A DNA stretch of 32,073 nucleotides from NCBI GenBank assembly GCA_026225475.1, contig JAMFSU010000109.1:1-32073 (forward strand). Direction: 5' to 3'. The notes below the pieces were generated by a model. That model was given only the letters and a program-made list of their open reading frames with translations, did no database searches and was not told the origin of the DNA. Position numbers and translations under genes: made by a program. The DNA comes from Duganella sp. Its GTDB lineage: Bacteria; Pseudomonadota; Gammaproteobacteria; Burkholderiales; Burkholderiaceae_D. The first letter of the stretch is position 1. Each line of letters opens with the position of its first letter. Positions 17,088 to 24,376 of the stretch are shown in pieces.

Positions 17088-18401
17088 ATGGCTAATATTG
17101 TTGGTGCAATCGCTTCATCGCACACCCCGACTATCGGTTTCGCGTTAGATACAAACAAGCAGCACGACCAGGCATGGGCGCCGATTTTCGAAGCCTATAA
17201 GCCGGTGCAGCAATGGCTTGCCGACAAGAAACCGGATGTCTTGCTGGTCATCTACAACGACCACGTGACATCGTTCTTCTTCGATCATTACTCCGCCTTT
17301 GCGCTTGGCATCGGCGATGAGTACCGGGTTGCAGACGAAGGCGGCGGCGCGCGCGACTTGCCGCCGGTTGGTGGCCATGCAGCGCTGGCTCAACATATTG
17401 GCACTTCCTTGATGGCCGACGAGTTTGACATGTCGTTCTTCCAGGAAAAACCACTCGACCACGGCTGCTTCTCGCCGTTGTCGATGCTGTGGCCACATGA
17501 AGCCGGCTGGCCGGGAAAAATTGTGCCGCTGCAGGTCGGCGTATTACAGTTTCCAGTACCGTCGGCGCGCCGCTGTTTCAAGCTGGGCCAAGGCCTGCGC
17601 CGCGCCATCGAAAGCTATCCGGAAGACCTCAATGTGGTGCTGGTGGCCACCGGCGGCCTGTCGCATCAGGTTCATGGCGAACGCGCCGGCTTCAACAACA
17701 CGCCTTGGGATAATCAATTCCTCGACCTGTTCGAAAAAGACCCGGAAGTGCTGCTCAACTTCACCCAGGCCGACCTGGCCCGTCTGGGCGGCATGGAAAG
17801 CGCTGAAATCATCATGTGGCTGATCATGCGCGGCGCCATGCCAAGTCATATCAACTGCCTGCATCGCCAATACTATCTGCCATCGATGACCGGTATCGCC
17901 GTCACCGTCTATGAAGGCGATGAAGCGCTGGCCGATCCGGCATTGCAGGAACGCCGTGCCGAAGAACATCGCGCCCACATGGGCCATCAGCTCAAGGGCA
18001 TTGAAAATATTCCCGGCACCTATCCGTTCACCTTGCAGACCAGCGTGCGGGCGTTTCGCATCAACAAGTATCTGCACCAGATGATCAAGCCGGAATTCCG
18101 CGAACGTTTCCTGGCCGATCCCGAAAGCACTTACGAAGAAGCCAAGCTGAGCGCGGTGGAACGGGACATGATCAGCAAGCGTGATTGGCAGGCGATGATT
18201 CGCTACGGCGTGATTTTCTTCCTGCTGGAAAAAACCGGCGCAGTGGTTGGCGTGTCGAACCTGCACATTTATGCAGCGATGCGCGGTCAGTCGCTGGCCG
18301 ATTTCCAGAAGACCCGCAATGCGCCCGGTGCACTGTATTCGGTGGCCGGTGGCAGCGCTGCCGACAAGGTGGATTGGGACAAGAAACAACCTGCCGCTTG
18401 A
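17088..18401 (+). CDS. galA: Gallate dioxygenase (fused LigB/LigA-type extradiol enzyme)
   Basis: A 437-residue extradiol dioxygenase that opens gallate to 4-oxalomesaconate with non-heme Fe(II). The catalytic LigB-like domain (1 to about 285) shows the ligands H12 (SSHTP), H59 (YNDHV) and E240 (ESAEIIMW), and acid-base histidines H125 (LDHGCFSP) and H193 (GGLSHQVHG). The C-terminal part (about 300-420) is a LigA-like domain, with LHQMIKPEFRERFLADPE and AAMRGQSLADF. This LigB-LigA fusion on a single chain characterises gallate dioxygenases (GalA of Pseudomonas, DesB of Sphingobium) as opposed to two-subunit protocatechuate 4,5-dioxygenase. AGGA precedes the ATG at 17088. The other pathway enzymes nearby confirm the assignment. 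Confidence 0.95.
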   Translation: MANIVGAIASSHTPTIGFALDTNKQHDQAWAPIFEAYKPVQQWLADKKPDVLLVIYNDHVTSFFFDHYSAFALGIGDEYRVADEGGGARDLPPVGGHAALAQHIGTSLMADEFDMSFFQEKPLDHGCFSPLSMLWPHEAGWPGKIVPLQVGVLQFPVPSARRCFKLGQGLRRAIESYPEDLNVVLVATGGLSHQVHGERAGFNNTPWDNQFLDLFEKDPEVLLNFTQADLARLGGMESAEIIMWLIMRGAMPSHINCLHRQYYLPSMTGIAVTVYEGDEALADPALQERRAEEHRAHMGHQLKGIENIPGTYPFTLQTSVRAFRINKYLHQMIKPEFRERFLADPESTYEEAKLSAVERDMISKRDWQAMIRYGVIFFLLEKTGAVVGVSNLHIYAAMRGQSLADFQKTRNAPGALYSVAGGSAADKVDWDKKQPAA

Positions 18402-18436
18402 AATGTACTGATTGCGAAACAACGCTGATCAACGAG

Positions 18437-18471
18437 AAACCCCGCACTCTGCAAAGACTGCGGGGTTTTTT
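18437..18471 (+). terminator. Rho-independent terminator after galA
   Basis: AAACCCCGCA (18437-18446) and TGCGGGGTTT (18459-18468) form a perfect 10-bp stem with a 12-base loop, with T6 at 18466-18471. It ends the transporter-dioxygenase transcript 36 bp after the stop and may weakly act on the converging receptor gene too. Confidence 0.92.
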
Positions 18472-18572
18472 GTTGGTATTGAACGGCGCTTGCCGCATCA
18501 ACGTTGCATTGCCGCATCGATGGCCGCACAAGAGGCCATCTTAGGTCCGGATGCTGCTGAGCGCGTATCCGA

Positions 18573-21056
18573 TCAGAACTTCGCCCGCACCGACAACAGC
18601 ACATTGCGCGGATCGCCATATGAGTTGTAATAGCCGGTGTAACCCACTGTGCGCAAATAGGTGCGATCCGTCAGATTGTAGAAATGAAGACTGGCCTCCC
18701 AGTTTTTGTCGATGCGATACCCCACGCGCGCATTGAAGGTAGCATAACCGCCTTGACGCAAGGTGCCACTGACGATGTCACTTTGGGCGTTCATGCCGGC
18801 ACCCAGCGTCCAGGGTGAAGCAATGCCGTCGTCGCCGCCCGGATGATATTGGCCCCACAGCTTGAACAAGTGAACCGGCCGTGCAAACAGGGTACCGACG
18901 TTGCTGGCAGTGGTGTCGCGCAGGTACTTGGCCTGGTTGTAGGTATAGCCGGTGACGATATCCCAGTGCAGATTCGGCTTGCCCACCACTTCGAATTCCC
19001 AGCCCTGGCTCTGTACCAGACCCGCTGCGCGATAGCAGGTGCCGGTACTGGTGCCGCCGCAGCCGACGTGATCGGTATCGACCATCGAACGATTGGTATC
19101 GCGGATACGATAGAACGCAATAGTGGCACTGAGCACATCGTCAAACCACGAGGTCTTGGCACCGAGTTCTGCTTGCCAGCCGACGCGAGGATCGAGCGTA
19201 TTGCCGAGGTAATCCTGCTGGGTCTGCGGCACGAAGATGTCGGCATAACTGCCGTAAAAGGTCAGGTTCTTGCTGGCATCCCACACCAGCCCGCCATAGG
19301 GACTGAGTTTATCGGTCGCGGTCGCGGCACTCTTGGTCCATGCAGTGGTCACGGCGGCAACGGTACGCGTCTTGCTGGAATAATTGGTCCAGCGGCTACC
19401 CAGCACCAGCGTCAACGGGTCGGCCAGTTTGATGCGCGCGGATGCATAGGCGCCTGACTGGGTGGTGATGGTCTGGCTGTGGCTGGTGATGTTGGTCAGG
19501 TCAGCACTGGCAATCAGCGCATCGTAATTGTGATCGTTGAGGACATCCTTGGCGCTGCCAGTGGCGGTTTTGGTCCCGGTATCGCCTTCGTAACGGGCAT
19601 AGCTGTAACCGAGCGTCACCACATGATCGCGATTGAACAAGCGTATCGGCCCCGTGACATAGGCATCGGCGCCGTCCCAGATGGAATTGTTATTGGCATA
19701 GGTCAAAGCGTAATTGGCCAGACCAGTACTGGCATCTACCGCGTTCGAGGTATAGGCGGTATAGCCATTGAGACGATATTCGGCGTGGCTATACACCGCA
19801 TGCGCGGTCCAGCCATCATCCAGGCGATGGGTCAGATCGGCAGTGGCGCGGCTGTCGGTCTGCTTGCTGATTCTGTCGGTACCGACATAGGAGCCGCGCG
19901 ATACCACCTGACCACTGCTGCTCAATGGCAAGCCATAAGTGCCGTAAAACTGGTAGCGTGAATAGTAGTAACTCAGACCAAGCGTGGTGGCTGGAGAAAA
20001 ATCGTATTCCAGCGCACCGTAGGCCACTTGCTTGTGTTCATCGCCGAAGCTGCCATAACCATCCTTGTCTTGCTCGACGATGACCGCCCGGCCGCGCAAT
20101 GTGCCTTCCTTGTTCAAGGGACCGGTAACGTCCACTTCGGTGCGCAGGTTGTTCCACGAGCCCACCGATACGGCGCTGTTGAAGGCGTACTCGGCCTGCG
20201 GTCGTTTCAGCACTAAGTTCATGACGCCGCCGGGGTTGCCGGTACCGGTCAACAGACCCGAGGGGCCGCGCAACAGTTCGATGCGGTCATACAACGCCAT
20301 GTCCACGCCGACGCCAGCACTCTGCATGGGCGCGCCATCGACTTGCTTGCTGATGGTGTAGCCGCGCACATAAACCGATTCGCTGTGCTGAAAATCCGAG
20401 ATACGTGTGCCGGTCATCTTGTTGATTGCATCTTCCACCGCCACCAGACCCTGGTCTTCGATCTGCTGACGCGTCAGCACCGACACCGATTGCGGGATCT
20501 CGCGCAAGCTGGTACTGCCCTTGAAAATACTGACCTTTTTGGCCGCATAACTGCCGCTGCCTTCGGTGGTGGCGCTATCCGCCTGTTCGGTGATAGTGAC
20601 CGCTGGCAGCGCGCTGTTGTTGGCGGCGCCGTCCTGAGCCGATGCGGCCTGACGCAGAGAATAACCACCGCCCGCTTGCGCTAGCGCTTCCAGGCCGGTA
20701 TTGCGCAGCAAGCTACGCAAGGCCGTCTCCAGCGCCAATGCGCCATTGACACCTGCGGTATTCTTGCCCGCCACCAGTGCCGGGTCGTACGACAGGTTCA
20801 CACCGGCGACGCGGGCAAAACGATCCAGTGCGGCCGCCAATGGACCGGCTGGAATATCGAACTGCTTGATTGTGGTGCCAGCCGGCATAGTAGTCGCGGT
20901 CTGCGCCTGCGCTGGCGGTGTGGGCAATGCACCCAGCCCCAGACCCAGCACGGCGATTGAGATTGCCGTTGCCAGACGGGGACGGACTGGCGCTGTGGCA
21001 ACAGTGGATTGAGTAGGCGCTGCGGCAGGCAGGCCGCGCTGTTTGGTGTAAATCAT
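18573..21056 (-). CDS. TonB-dependent siderophore receptor with STN signalling domain
   Basis: An 827-residue outer-membrane transducer of the FpvA/FhuE-like type. A long signal region ends in TPPAQAQ (about residue 52). Residues about 64-135 form the secretin/TonB N-terminal domain (FDIPAGPLAAALDRFARVAG), which contacts a FecR-type anti-sigma factor. A linker with a TonB-box-like LPAVTITEQ precedes the plug (REIPQSVSVLTRQQIEDQ, RIELLRGPSGLLTGTGNPGG). The barrel ends LLSVRAKF with terminal Phe. It lies 103 bp after fecR and converges with galA. The STN domain and upstream fecI-fecR indicate ligand-induced autoregulation. The ligand is not identifiable; the sequence reads like receptors for hydroxamate or pyoverdine-type siderophores, which is a weak inference. 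Confidence 0.92.
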   Translation of the reverse strand: MIYTKQRGLPAAAPTQSTVATAPVRPRLATAISIAVLGLGLGALPTPPAQAQTATTMPAGTTIKQFDIPAGPLAAALDRFARVAGVNLSYDPALVAGKNTAGVNGALALETALRSLLRNTGLEALAQAGGGYSLRQAASAQDGAANNSALPAVTITEQADSATTEGSGSYAAKKVSIFKGSTSLREIPQSVSVLTRQQIEDQGLVAVEDAINKMTGTRISDFQHSESVYVRGYTISKQVDGAPMQSAGVGVDMALYDRIELLRGPSGLLTGTGNPGGVMNLVLKRPQAEYAFNSAVSVGSWNNLRTEVDVTGPLNKEGTLRGRAVIVEQDKDGYGSFGDEHKQVAYGALEYDFSPATTLGLSYYYSRYQFYGTYGLPLSSSGQVVSRGSYVGTDRISKQTDSRATADLTHRLDDGWTAHAVYSHAEYRLNGYTAYTSNAVDASTGLANYALTYANNNSIWDGADAYVTGPIRLFNRDHVVTLGYSYARYEGDTGTKTATGSAKDVLNDHNYDALIASADLTNITSHSQTITTQSGAYASARIKLADPLTLVLGSRWTNYSSKTRTVAAVTTAWTKSAATATDKLSPYGGLVWDASKNLTFYGSYADIFVPQTQQDYLGNTLDPRVGWQAELGAKTSWFDDVLSATIAFYRIRDTNRSMVDTDHVGCGGTSTGTCYRAAGLVQSQGWEFEVVGKPNLHWDIVTGYTYNQAKYLRDTTASNVGTLFARPVHLFKLWGQYHPGGDDGIASPWTLGAGMNAQSDIVSGTLRQGGYATFNARVGYRIDKNWEASLHFYNLTDRTYLRTVGYTGYYNSYGDPRNVLLSVRAKF

Positions 21057-21159
21057 GGAGGGTCCCGACAGTGATGGTATTGAGCTTCTTATCTGTCAGG
21101 TCGAGCGAGAGACCAAATCCCCTCACTTTTTTCAGGCTATTTTTCTGGCTCGGCGCGGC

Positions 21160-22179
21160 TCAACTATTTTTTTGTGGCCCCACCGTCACCCAGAAGCGCG
21201 TGCGATACGTCACGCTGACGGGCTGCGTCTGCAACAGAAATTGCAGGGTGCGATCGGTATCATCCAAATGGAACACACCAGAAACCGACAAGCCGGCGAC
21301 TGCCGGATCACAGTAGATATAACCTCGGCGATAGCGAGCCAGCTCGCGCAGCAATGCATCGAGTCGTATTTGCTGACCGGCGATCACACCGTCGCTGAAG
21401 CCATCCTCGGCAAACGGCAAATGCGGCGCCGGCTGCACACTAGCGTCGTCAAGCCAGCTACTTTGATTCGAATAGACGATGGACGAGGTGCCACCATCGG
21501 CAGGGTGCAAAGCGACCGCACCTTGTTGCACACTGATCCGTGCGCGCGTCGATTCCAACCGCACGACGAAACGCGTACCCAACGCCTGCATCTTGCCGAA
21601 AGGTGTGAAAACCCAGAATGGCCGCTTACTGGCAGCGGCGCTGTCCGATCCGGTTGTGACCAGCATTTCGCCGCGACACAGGGTGATGGTGCGTCGTTCA
21701 CCGCTGAGGTCGATGCTGACGACACTGTCGGTATTGAGTACCAGCACCGTGCCATCGCCGAGCCGCAGCATGCGGCGCTCACCGACCCCGGTGCTGGCAT
21801 CCGATAGCAGACGCTGCCAGGCCAGTTCGTCACGCAATTGCCAGCCGAGCAGGCCCAGCAATGCTGCCAACGACAAGCCCTTGAGAGTGCGTCGGCGTTG
21901 CTGGCCATGGTCCTGATGCAGACGCTCTGCGGCCGCCAGCGTGGCATGCCCGAGTGTCGGCAATCCTGACGCGGCAACTGGCTTGATGGTGCCGATCCGA
22001 CTCCACGCCAAAGGATGTAATGGATCAGCTTCCAGCCAGCGCTGAAATCGTGCCTGGGTCTGCGGCGTCGGTTCGCCGTAATTGAGTTTGACGCCCCAGA
22101 TGATCGCCGCATCGATCACCGCCTCCGGCAAGCGCCGACCTGCGGCGACGTCGACAACCGGCGGCGCTTGCTGGCGCAT
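21160..22179 (-). CDS. fecR: FecR-family anti-sigma factor/signal transducer
   Basis: A 339-residue inner-membrane regulator that relays occupancy of the TonB receptor to the sigma factor. The N-terminal DUF4880 helix region contains QARFQRWLEADPLHPLAWSRI (positions about 42-62 overall). One membrane helix lies near 101-114 (GLSLAALLGLLGW). The periplasmic FecR domain includes VGERRMLRLGDGTVLVLNTDS, about 132-152. The C-terminal STN-binding module includes GYIYCDPAVAGLSVSGVF. The ATG at 22179 overlaps the fecI stop by one base (TGATG), so I prefer it to the start at 22203, which would lengthen the overlap to 25 bases. The FecR Trp/Arg-rich N-terminal segment appears intact. Confidence 0.9.
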   Translation of the reverse strand: MRQQAPPVVDVAAGRRLPEAVIDAAIIWGVKLNYGEPTPQTQARFQRWLEADPLHPLAWSRIGTIKPVAASGLPTLGHATLAAAERLHQDHGQQRRRTLKGLSLAALLGLLGWQLRDELAWQRLLSDASTGVGERRMLRLGDGTVLVLNTDSVVSIDLSGERRTITLCRGEMLVTTGSDSAAASKRPFWVFTPFGKMQALGTRFVVRLESTRARISVQQGAVALHPADGGTSSIVYSNQSSWLDDASVQPAPHLPFAEDGFSDGVIAGQQIRLDALLRELARYRRGYIYCDPAVAGLSVSGVFHLDDTDRTLQFLLQTQPVSVTYRTRFWVTVGPQKNS

Positions 22180-22688
22180 CACTCGAAGCGCACGGCGTAA
22201 CAAGCACGCAACGCCTTGGCGATATAACGCTCGACCGTTGCCAGCGACACCCCGAGTTGCTCGGCGATGCGTGGACAGGTCAGGCCTTCCAGTTGTGCCA
22301 ACAAAAAAGCGGTACGCACCGCAGGCTTGAAGCCGTCAAGCACGGCATCGATTTCGACCAATGCTTCCAGTACCAAAGCGCGGCTTTCGGGTGACGGCAC
22401 CTCGCTCTCGGGCAGACTGGACAGGGTCTCCTGCCAGGCCTGCTCCAGTTCGCGGCGGCGCCAATGATCAACCACCAGGCGGCGTGCGATAGTCGACAGG
22501 AAAGCCTTCGGCTCGCGCGCGGCCACCGGCTCCTGGCGCGTCAACAAACGCATGAACACATCCTGGGCCAGATCAGCGGCGTCGAACGCATTGCCCAGCT
22601 TATAGCGCAGCCACGCACTGAGCCAACCGTGATGGTCTTGGTACAGCGTTCGAACCTCTTGTTGCAATGACAGATTGGCAGCCGACAC
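22179..22688 (-). CDS. fecI: FecI-like ECF sigma factor
   Basis: A 169-residue extracytoplasmic-function sigma factor of the iron-starvation type. Region 2 (about 10-78) includes NAFDAADLAQDVFMRLL and PKAFLSTIARRLVVDHWRR. Region 4 (about 112-163) includes FLLAQLEGLTCPRIAEQLG and SLATVERYIAKAL as the helix-turn-helix. The start is GTG at 22688, supported by AAGGGAG (22695-22701) six bases upstream. It is the first gene of the fecI-fecR-receptor operon and is preceded by a Fur box at 22734-22752. It should transcribe the receptor gene when the siderophore is bound. Confidence 0.93.
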   Translation of the reverse strand: MSAANLSLQQEVRTLYQDHHGWLSAWLRYKLGNAFDAADLAQDVFMRLLTRQEPVAAREPKAFLSTIARRLVVDHWRRRELEQAWQETLSSLPESEVPSPESRALVLEALVEIDAVLDGFKPAVRTAFLLAQLEGLTCPRIAEQLGVSLATVERYIAKALRACYAVRFE

Positions 22689-22733
22689 GCTGCACTCCCT
22701 TCAGGTTAAAAGAGTCGGGACGACCTCGACTTA

Positions 22734-22758
22734 AATGAGAATGGTTTTCATTATTATA
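22734..22758 (-). promoter_or_regulatory. Fur box and -10 element of the fecI operon
   Basis: The 19-bp AATGAGAA-TGG-TTTTCATT (22734-22752) is an inverted repeat with one arm mismatch and fits the Fur consensus. On the minus strand a perfect TATAAT (22758-22753) abuts it, so Fur would sit on the start site. No clear -35 was found. The box lies 46 bp upstream of the fecI GTG. Confidence 0.8.
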
Positions 22759-22807
22759 GTGTGAATTTATTGTTACCCGCTGATCGAAGAAATACAAAAC
22801 TTACTAG

Positions 22808-22833
22808 TAGACTGGTCTAATCAATGCTATAGT
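22808..22833 (+). promoter_or_regulatory. NemR-type operator and -10 element upstream of the TetR gene
   Basis: TAGACTGGTCTA (22808-22819) is a palindrome (TAGAC/GTCTA arms) that recurs upstream of the DJ-1 gene at 23498-23509. A TATAGT -10 candidate sits at 22828-22833, so the palindrome falls in the promoter spacer, ideal for repression. Autoregulation by the TetR-family product is the natural reading. Confidence 0.8.
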
Positions 22834-22840
22834 CAAACCC

Positions 22841-23449
22841 ATGAGCACGAAAACTGAATCCGAAACCAGCGACGCACGCCAGAAACTGCTTCATACGGGA
22901 CAAACCGTCATGGCGGCAAAAGGCTACGCTGCCGTTGGCCTCAATGAAATACTGGTCACCGCCGGCGTGCCGAAGGGTTCGTTTTATCATTATTTCGGCT
23001 CCAAGGATGCCTTCGGCGAAGCCATGTTGGACAGTTATTTTGAGGATTACCTGGCCGATCTCGACGCCACCTTGAGCCAGCCAGGTCTGACCATGGCGCA
23101 GCGCTTGCTCAATTACTGGACAATCTGGCAACAGACCCAGTCGCTCTACGATTGCCAGGGAAAATGTCTGGCAGTCAAATTGGCAGCGGAAGTCGCCGAT
23201 TTGTCGGAAGCCATGCGACTGGCGCTCAAGCGTGGTACGCACGGCATCGTTACTCGGCTGGCGCAGGCGATTGAAACCGGCATAACCGAAGGCTCGCTCA
23301 AGATCGATAACGATGCCGATACCATGGCGCAGAATTTGTATCAGCTTTGGCTTGGTGCCAGTGTGATGGTAAAGATTCAGCGCGATAAGCAGCCATTCGA
23401 GGTGTCATTGACGACGACGCGGCAACTACTGCATCTGCCCTCGCACTGA
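22841..23449 (+). CDS. nemR: TetR-family redox/electrophile sensor, NemR-like
   Basis: A 202-residue repressor resembling Escherichia coli NemR over its length. The HTH is at about 33-53 (GLNEILVTAGVPKGSFYHYF), followed by SKDAFGEAML. The C-terminal domain keeps GKCLAVKLAAEVADLSEAMR, with C109, and GASVMVKIQRDK, with K178. These align with NemR C106 and K175 at a constant offset of three; that pair senses reactive chlorine and electrophiles in NemR. C105 is an extra nearby cysteine. The ATG at 22841 has no Shine-Dalgarno, and the TATAGT -10 ends eight bases before it, so the mRNA may be leaderless. The matching operator before the DJ-1 gene suggests the two form a regulon. The ligand is inferred from the family. 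Confidence 0.9.
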   Translation: MSTKTESETSDARQKLLHTGQTVMAAKGYAAVGLNEILVTAGVPKGSFYHYFGSKDAFGEAMLDSYFEDYLADLDATLSQPGLTMAQRLLNYWTIWQQTQSLYDCQGKCLAVKLAAEVADLSEAMRLALKRGTHGIVTRLAQAIETGITEGSLKIDNDADTMAQNLYQLWLGASVMVKIQRDKQPFEVSLTTTRQLLHLPSH

Positions 23450-23496
23450 GGTAATGCGCAAGGCATTTCGCTCGACTTTTTTACACCAGCCAACTA

Positions 23497-23510
23497 ATAG
23501 ACTGGTCTAT
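23497..23510 (+). promoter_or_regulatory. NemR-type operator upstream of the DJ-1/Hsp31 gene
   Basis: ATAGACTGGTCTAT repeats exactly the 12-bp core found before nemR, with flanking A/T extending the arms to 6 bp. It is 31 bp before the gene's ATG at 23542. A TTTACA -35 candidate lies at 23480-23485 but no clear -10 was found. Confidence 0.8.
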
Positions 23511-23541
23511 TTTTATGCAATTAACTTCAAGGAGCAACAAC

Positions 23542-24219
23542 ATGAAAGTTCTAATGGTTTTGACATCGCATAGCGAACTGGGCAACACCGGCCGCAAGAC
23601 AGGTTTTTGGCTGGAAGAATTGGCCGCTCCCTATTTCGCCTTCAAGGATGCCGGTGCGGAAATCGTATTGACTTCGCCACTCGGCGGCCAACCGCCGCTG
23701 GATCCGAAAAGCAATGAAACGGCATTCCAGACCGAGATGACGCATCGCTTTGAAGCCGATGCAGCAGCCACTGCGCAACTGGCCAACACTGTGCGTCTGG
23801 ACACCATCAATCAAGCCGATTTCGATACGGTCTTTTATCCAGGCGGTCATGGTCCTTTGTGGGATCTGGCCGAAGACAAGAACTCGATCAACCTGATCGA
23901 AGCCTTCCTGGCTGCCAACAAGCCGGTCGGTTTGGTCTGCCATGCACCCGGCGTGCTGCGCCACGTCAAGACACCGGCAGGTCGGCCAATGGTCGAGGGC
24001 AAGAAAGTCACCGGCTTTACCAACACCGAAGAAGAAGGCGTCGGGCTGACCAAGATTGTACCCTTCCTGGTGGAAGACGAACTCAAGGCCTTGGGTGGCA
24101 TTTACTCCAGTGGACCAGACTGGGGCTCCTACGTGGTCCAGGACAGCTTGCTGATTACCGGCCAGAATCCGGCCTCGTCTGCCGCTGCCGCGACATTGCT
24201 GCTGCAACAGTTCGCCTGA
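23542..24219 (+). CDS. DJ-1/PfpI superfamily protein, probable Hsp31-type glyoxalase III
   Basis: A 225-residue cytoplasmic protein of the DJ-1/PfpI superfamily. The nucleophile elbow is GLVCHAPGVL with C133 and H134. An acidic residue E25 lies in GFWLEELAAPY, giving the Glu-Cys-His arrangement of Hsp31-like glutathione-independent glyoxalases, which turn methylglyoxal into lactate and may repair glycation damage. PGGHGPLWDLAED (100-112) is typical of the Hsp31-like subgroup. The ATG at 23542 follows AAGGAG (23529-23534); an upstream in-frame start at 23515 lies too close to the operator and lacks a ribosome site. It is preceded by the same palindrome as nemR, so induction by electrophiles is likely. 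The specific reaction is inferred. Confidence 0.87.
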   Translation: MKVLMVLTSHSELGNTGRKTGFWLEELAAPYFAFKDAGAEIVLTSPLGGQPPLDPKSNETAFQTEMTHRFEADAAATAQLANTVRLDTINQADFDTVFYPGGHGPLWDLAEDKNSINLIEAFLAANKPVGLVCHAPGVLRHVKTPAGRPMVEGKKVTGFTNTEEEGVGLTKIVPFLVEDELKALGGIYSSGPDWGSYVVQDSLLITGQNPASSAAAATLLLQQFA

Positions 24220-24298
24220 TCTTTAGCGCCATCAAACAGTGCCGGCTCAGTTCAACGGCGCTGGATGATCCGATCAATCAAAGCTTGTGCACAAACGC

Positions 24299-24331
24299 AA
24301 AAAAGTTACCCACCGCAAAGCGGTGGGTAAC
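24299..24331 (-). terminator. Rho-independent terminator after the porin gene
   Basis: GTTACCCACCGC (24305-24316) and GCGGTGGGTAAC (24320-24331) form a perfect 12-bp stem with an AAA loop. On the minus strand it is followed by T6 (24304-24299). It lies 46 bp past the porin stop. Confidence 0.95.
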
Positions 24332-24376
24332 AGATCAACTATCAAGAACGATTAGCTCACAGCGCAGCCAGGTCGC

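Noticed and set aside
17544..18422. 292-codon minus-strand frame opposite galA
   Set aside because: The gallate dioxygenase with all iron ligands is on the plus strand.
18490..18518. Direct repeats of TTGCCGCATC downstream of galA
   Set aside because: Only two short copies, in a GC-rich convergent gap; no function or wider pattern seen.
18519..18540. Hairpin GATGGCC/GGCCATC after the FecA-type receptor, considered as its terminator
   Set aside because: No T-run follows on the minus strand; the stem is only 7 bp with an 8-base loop.
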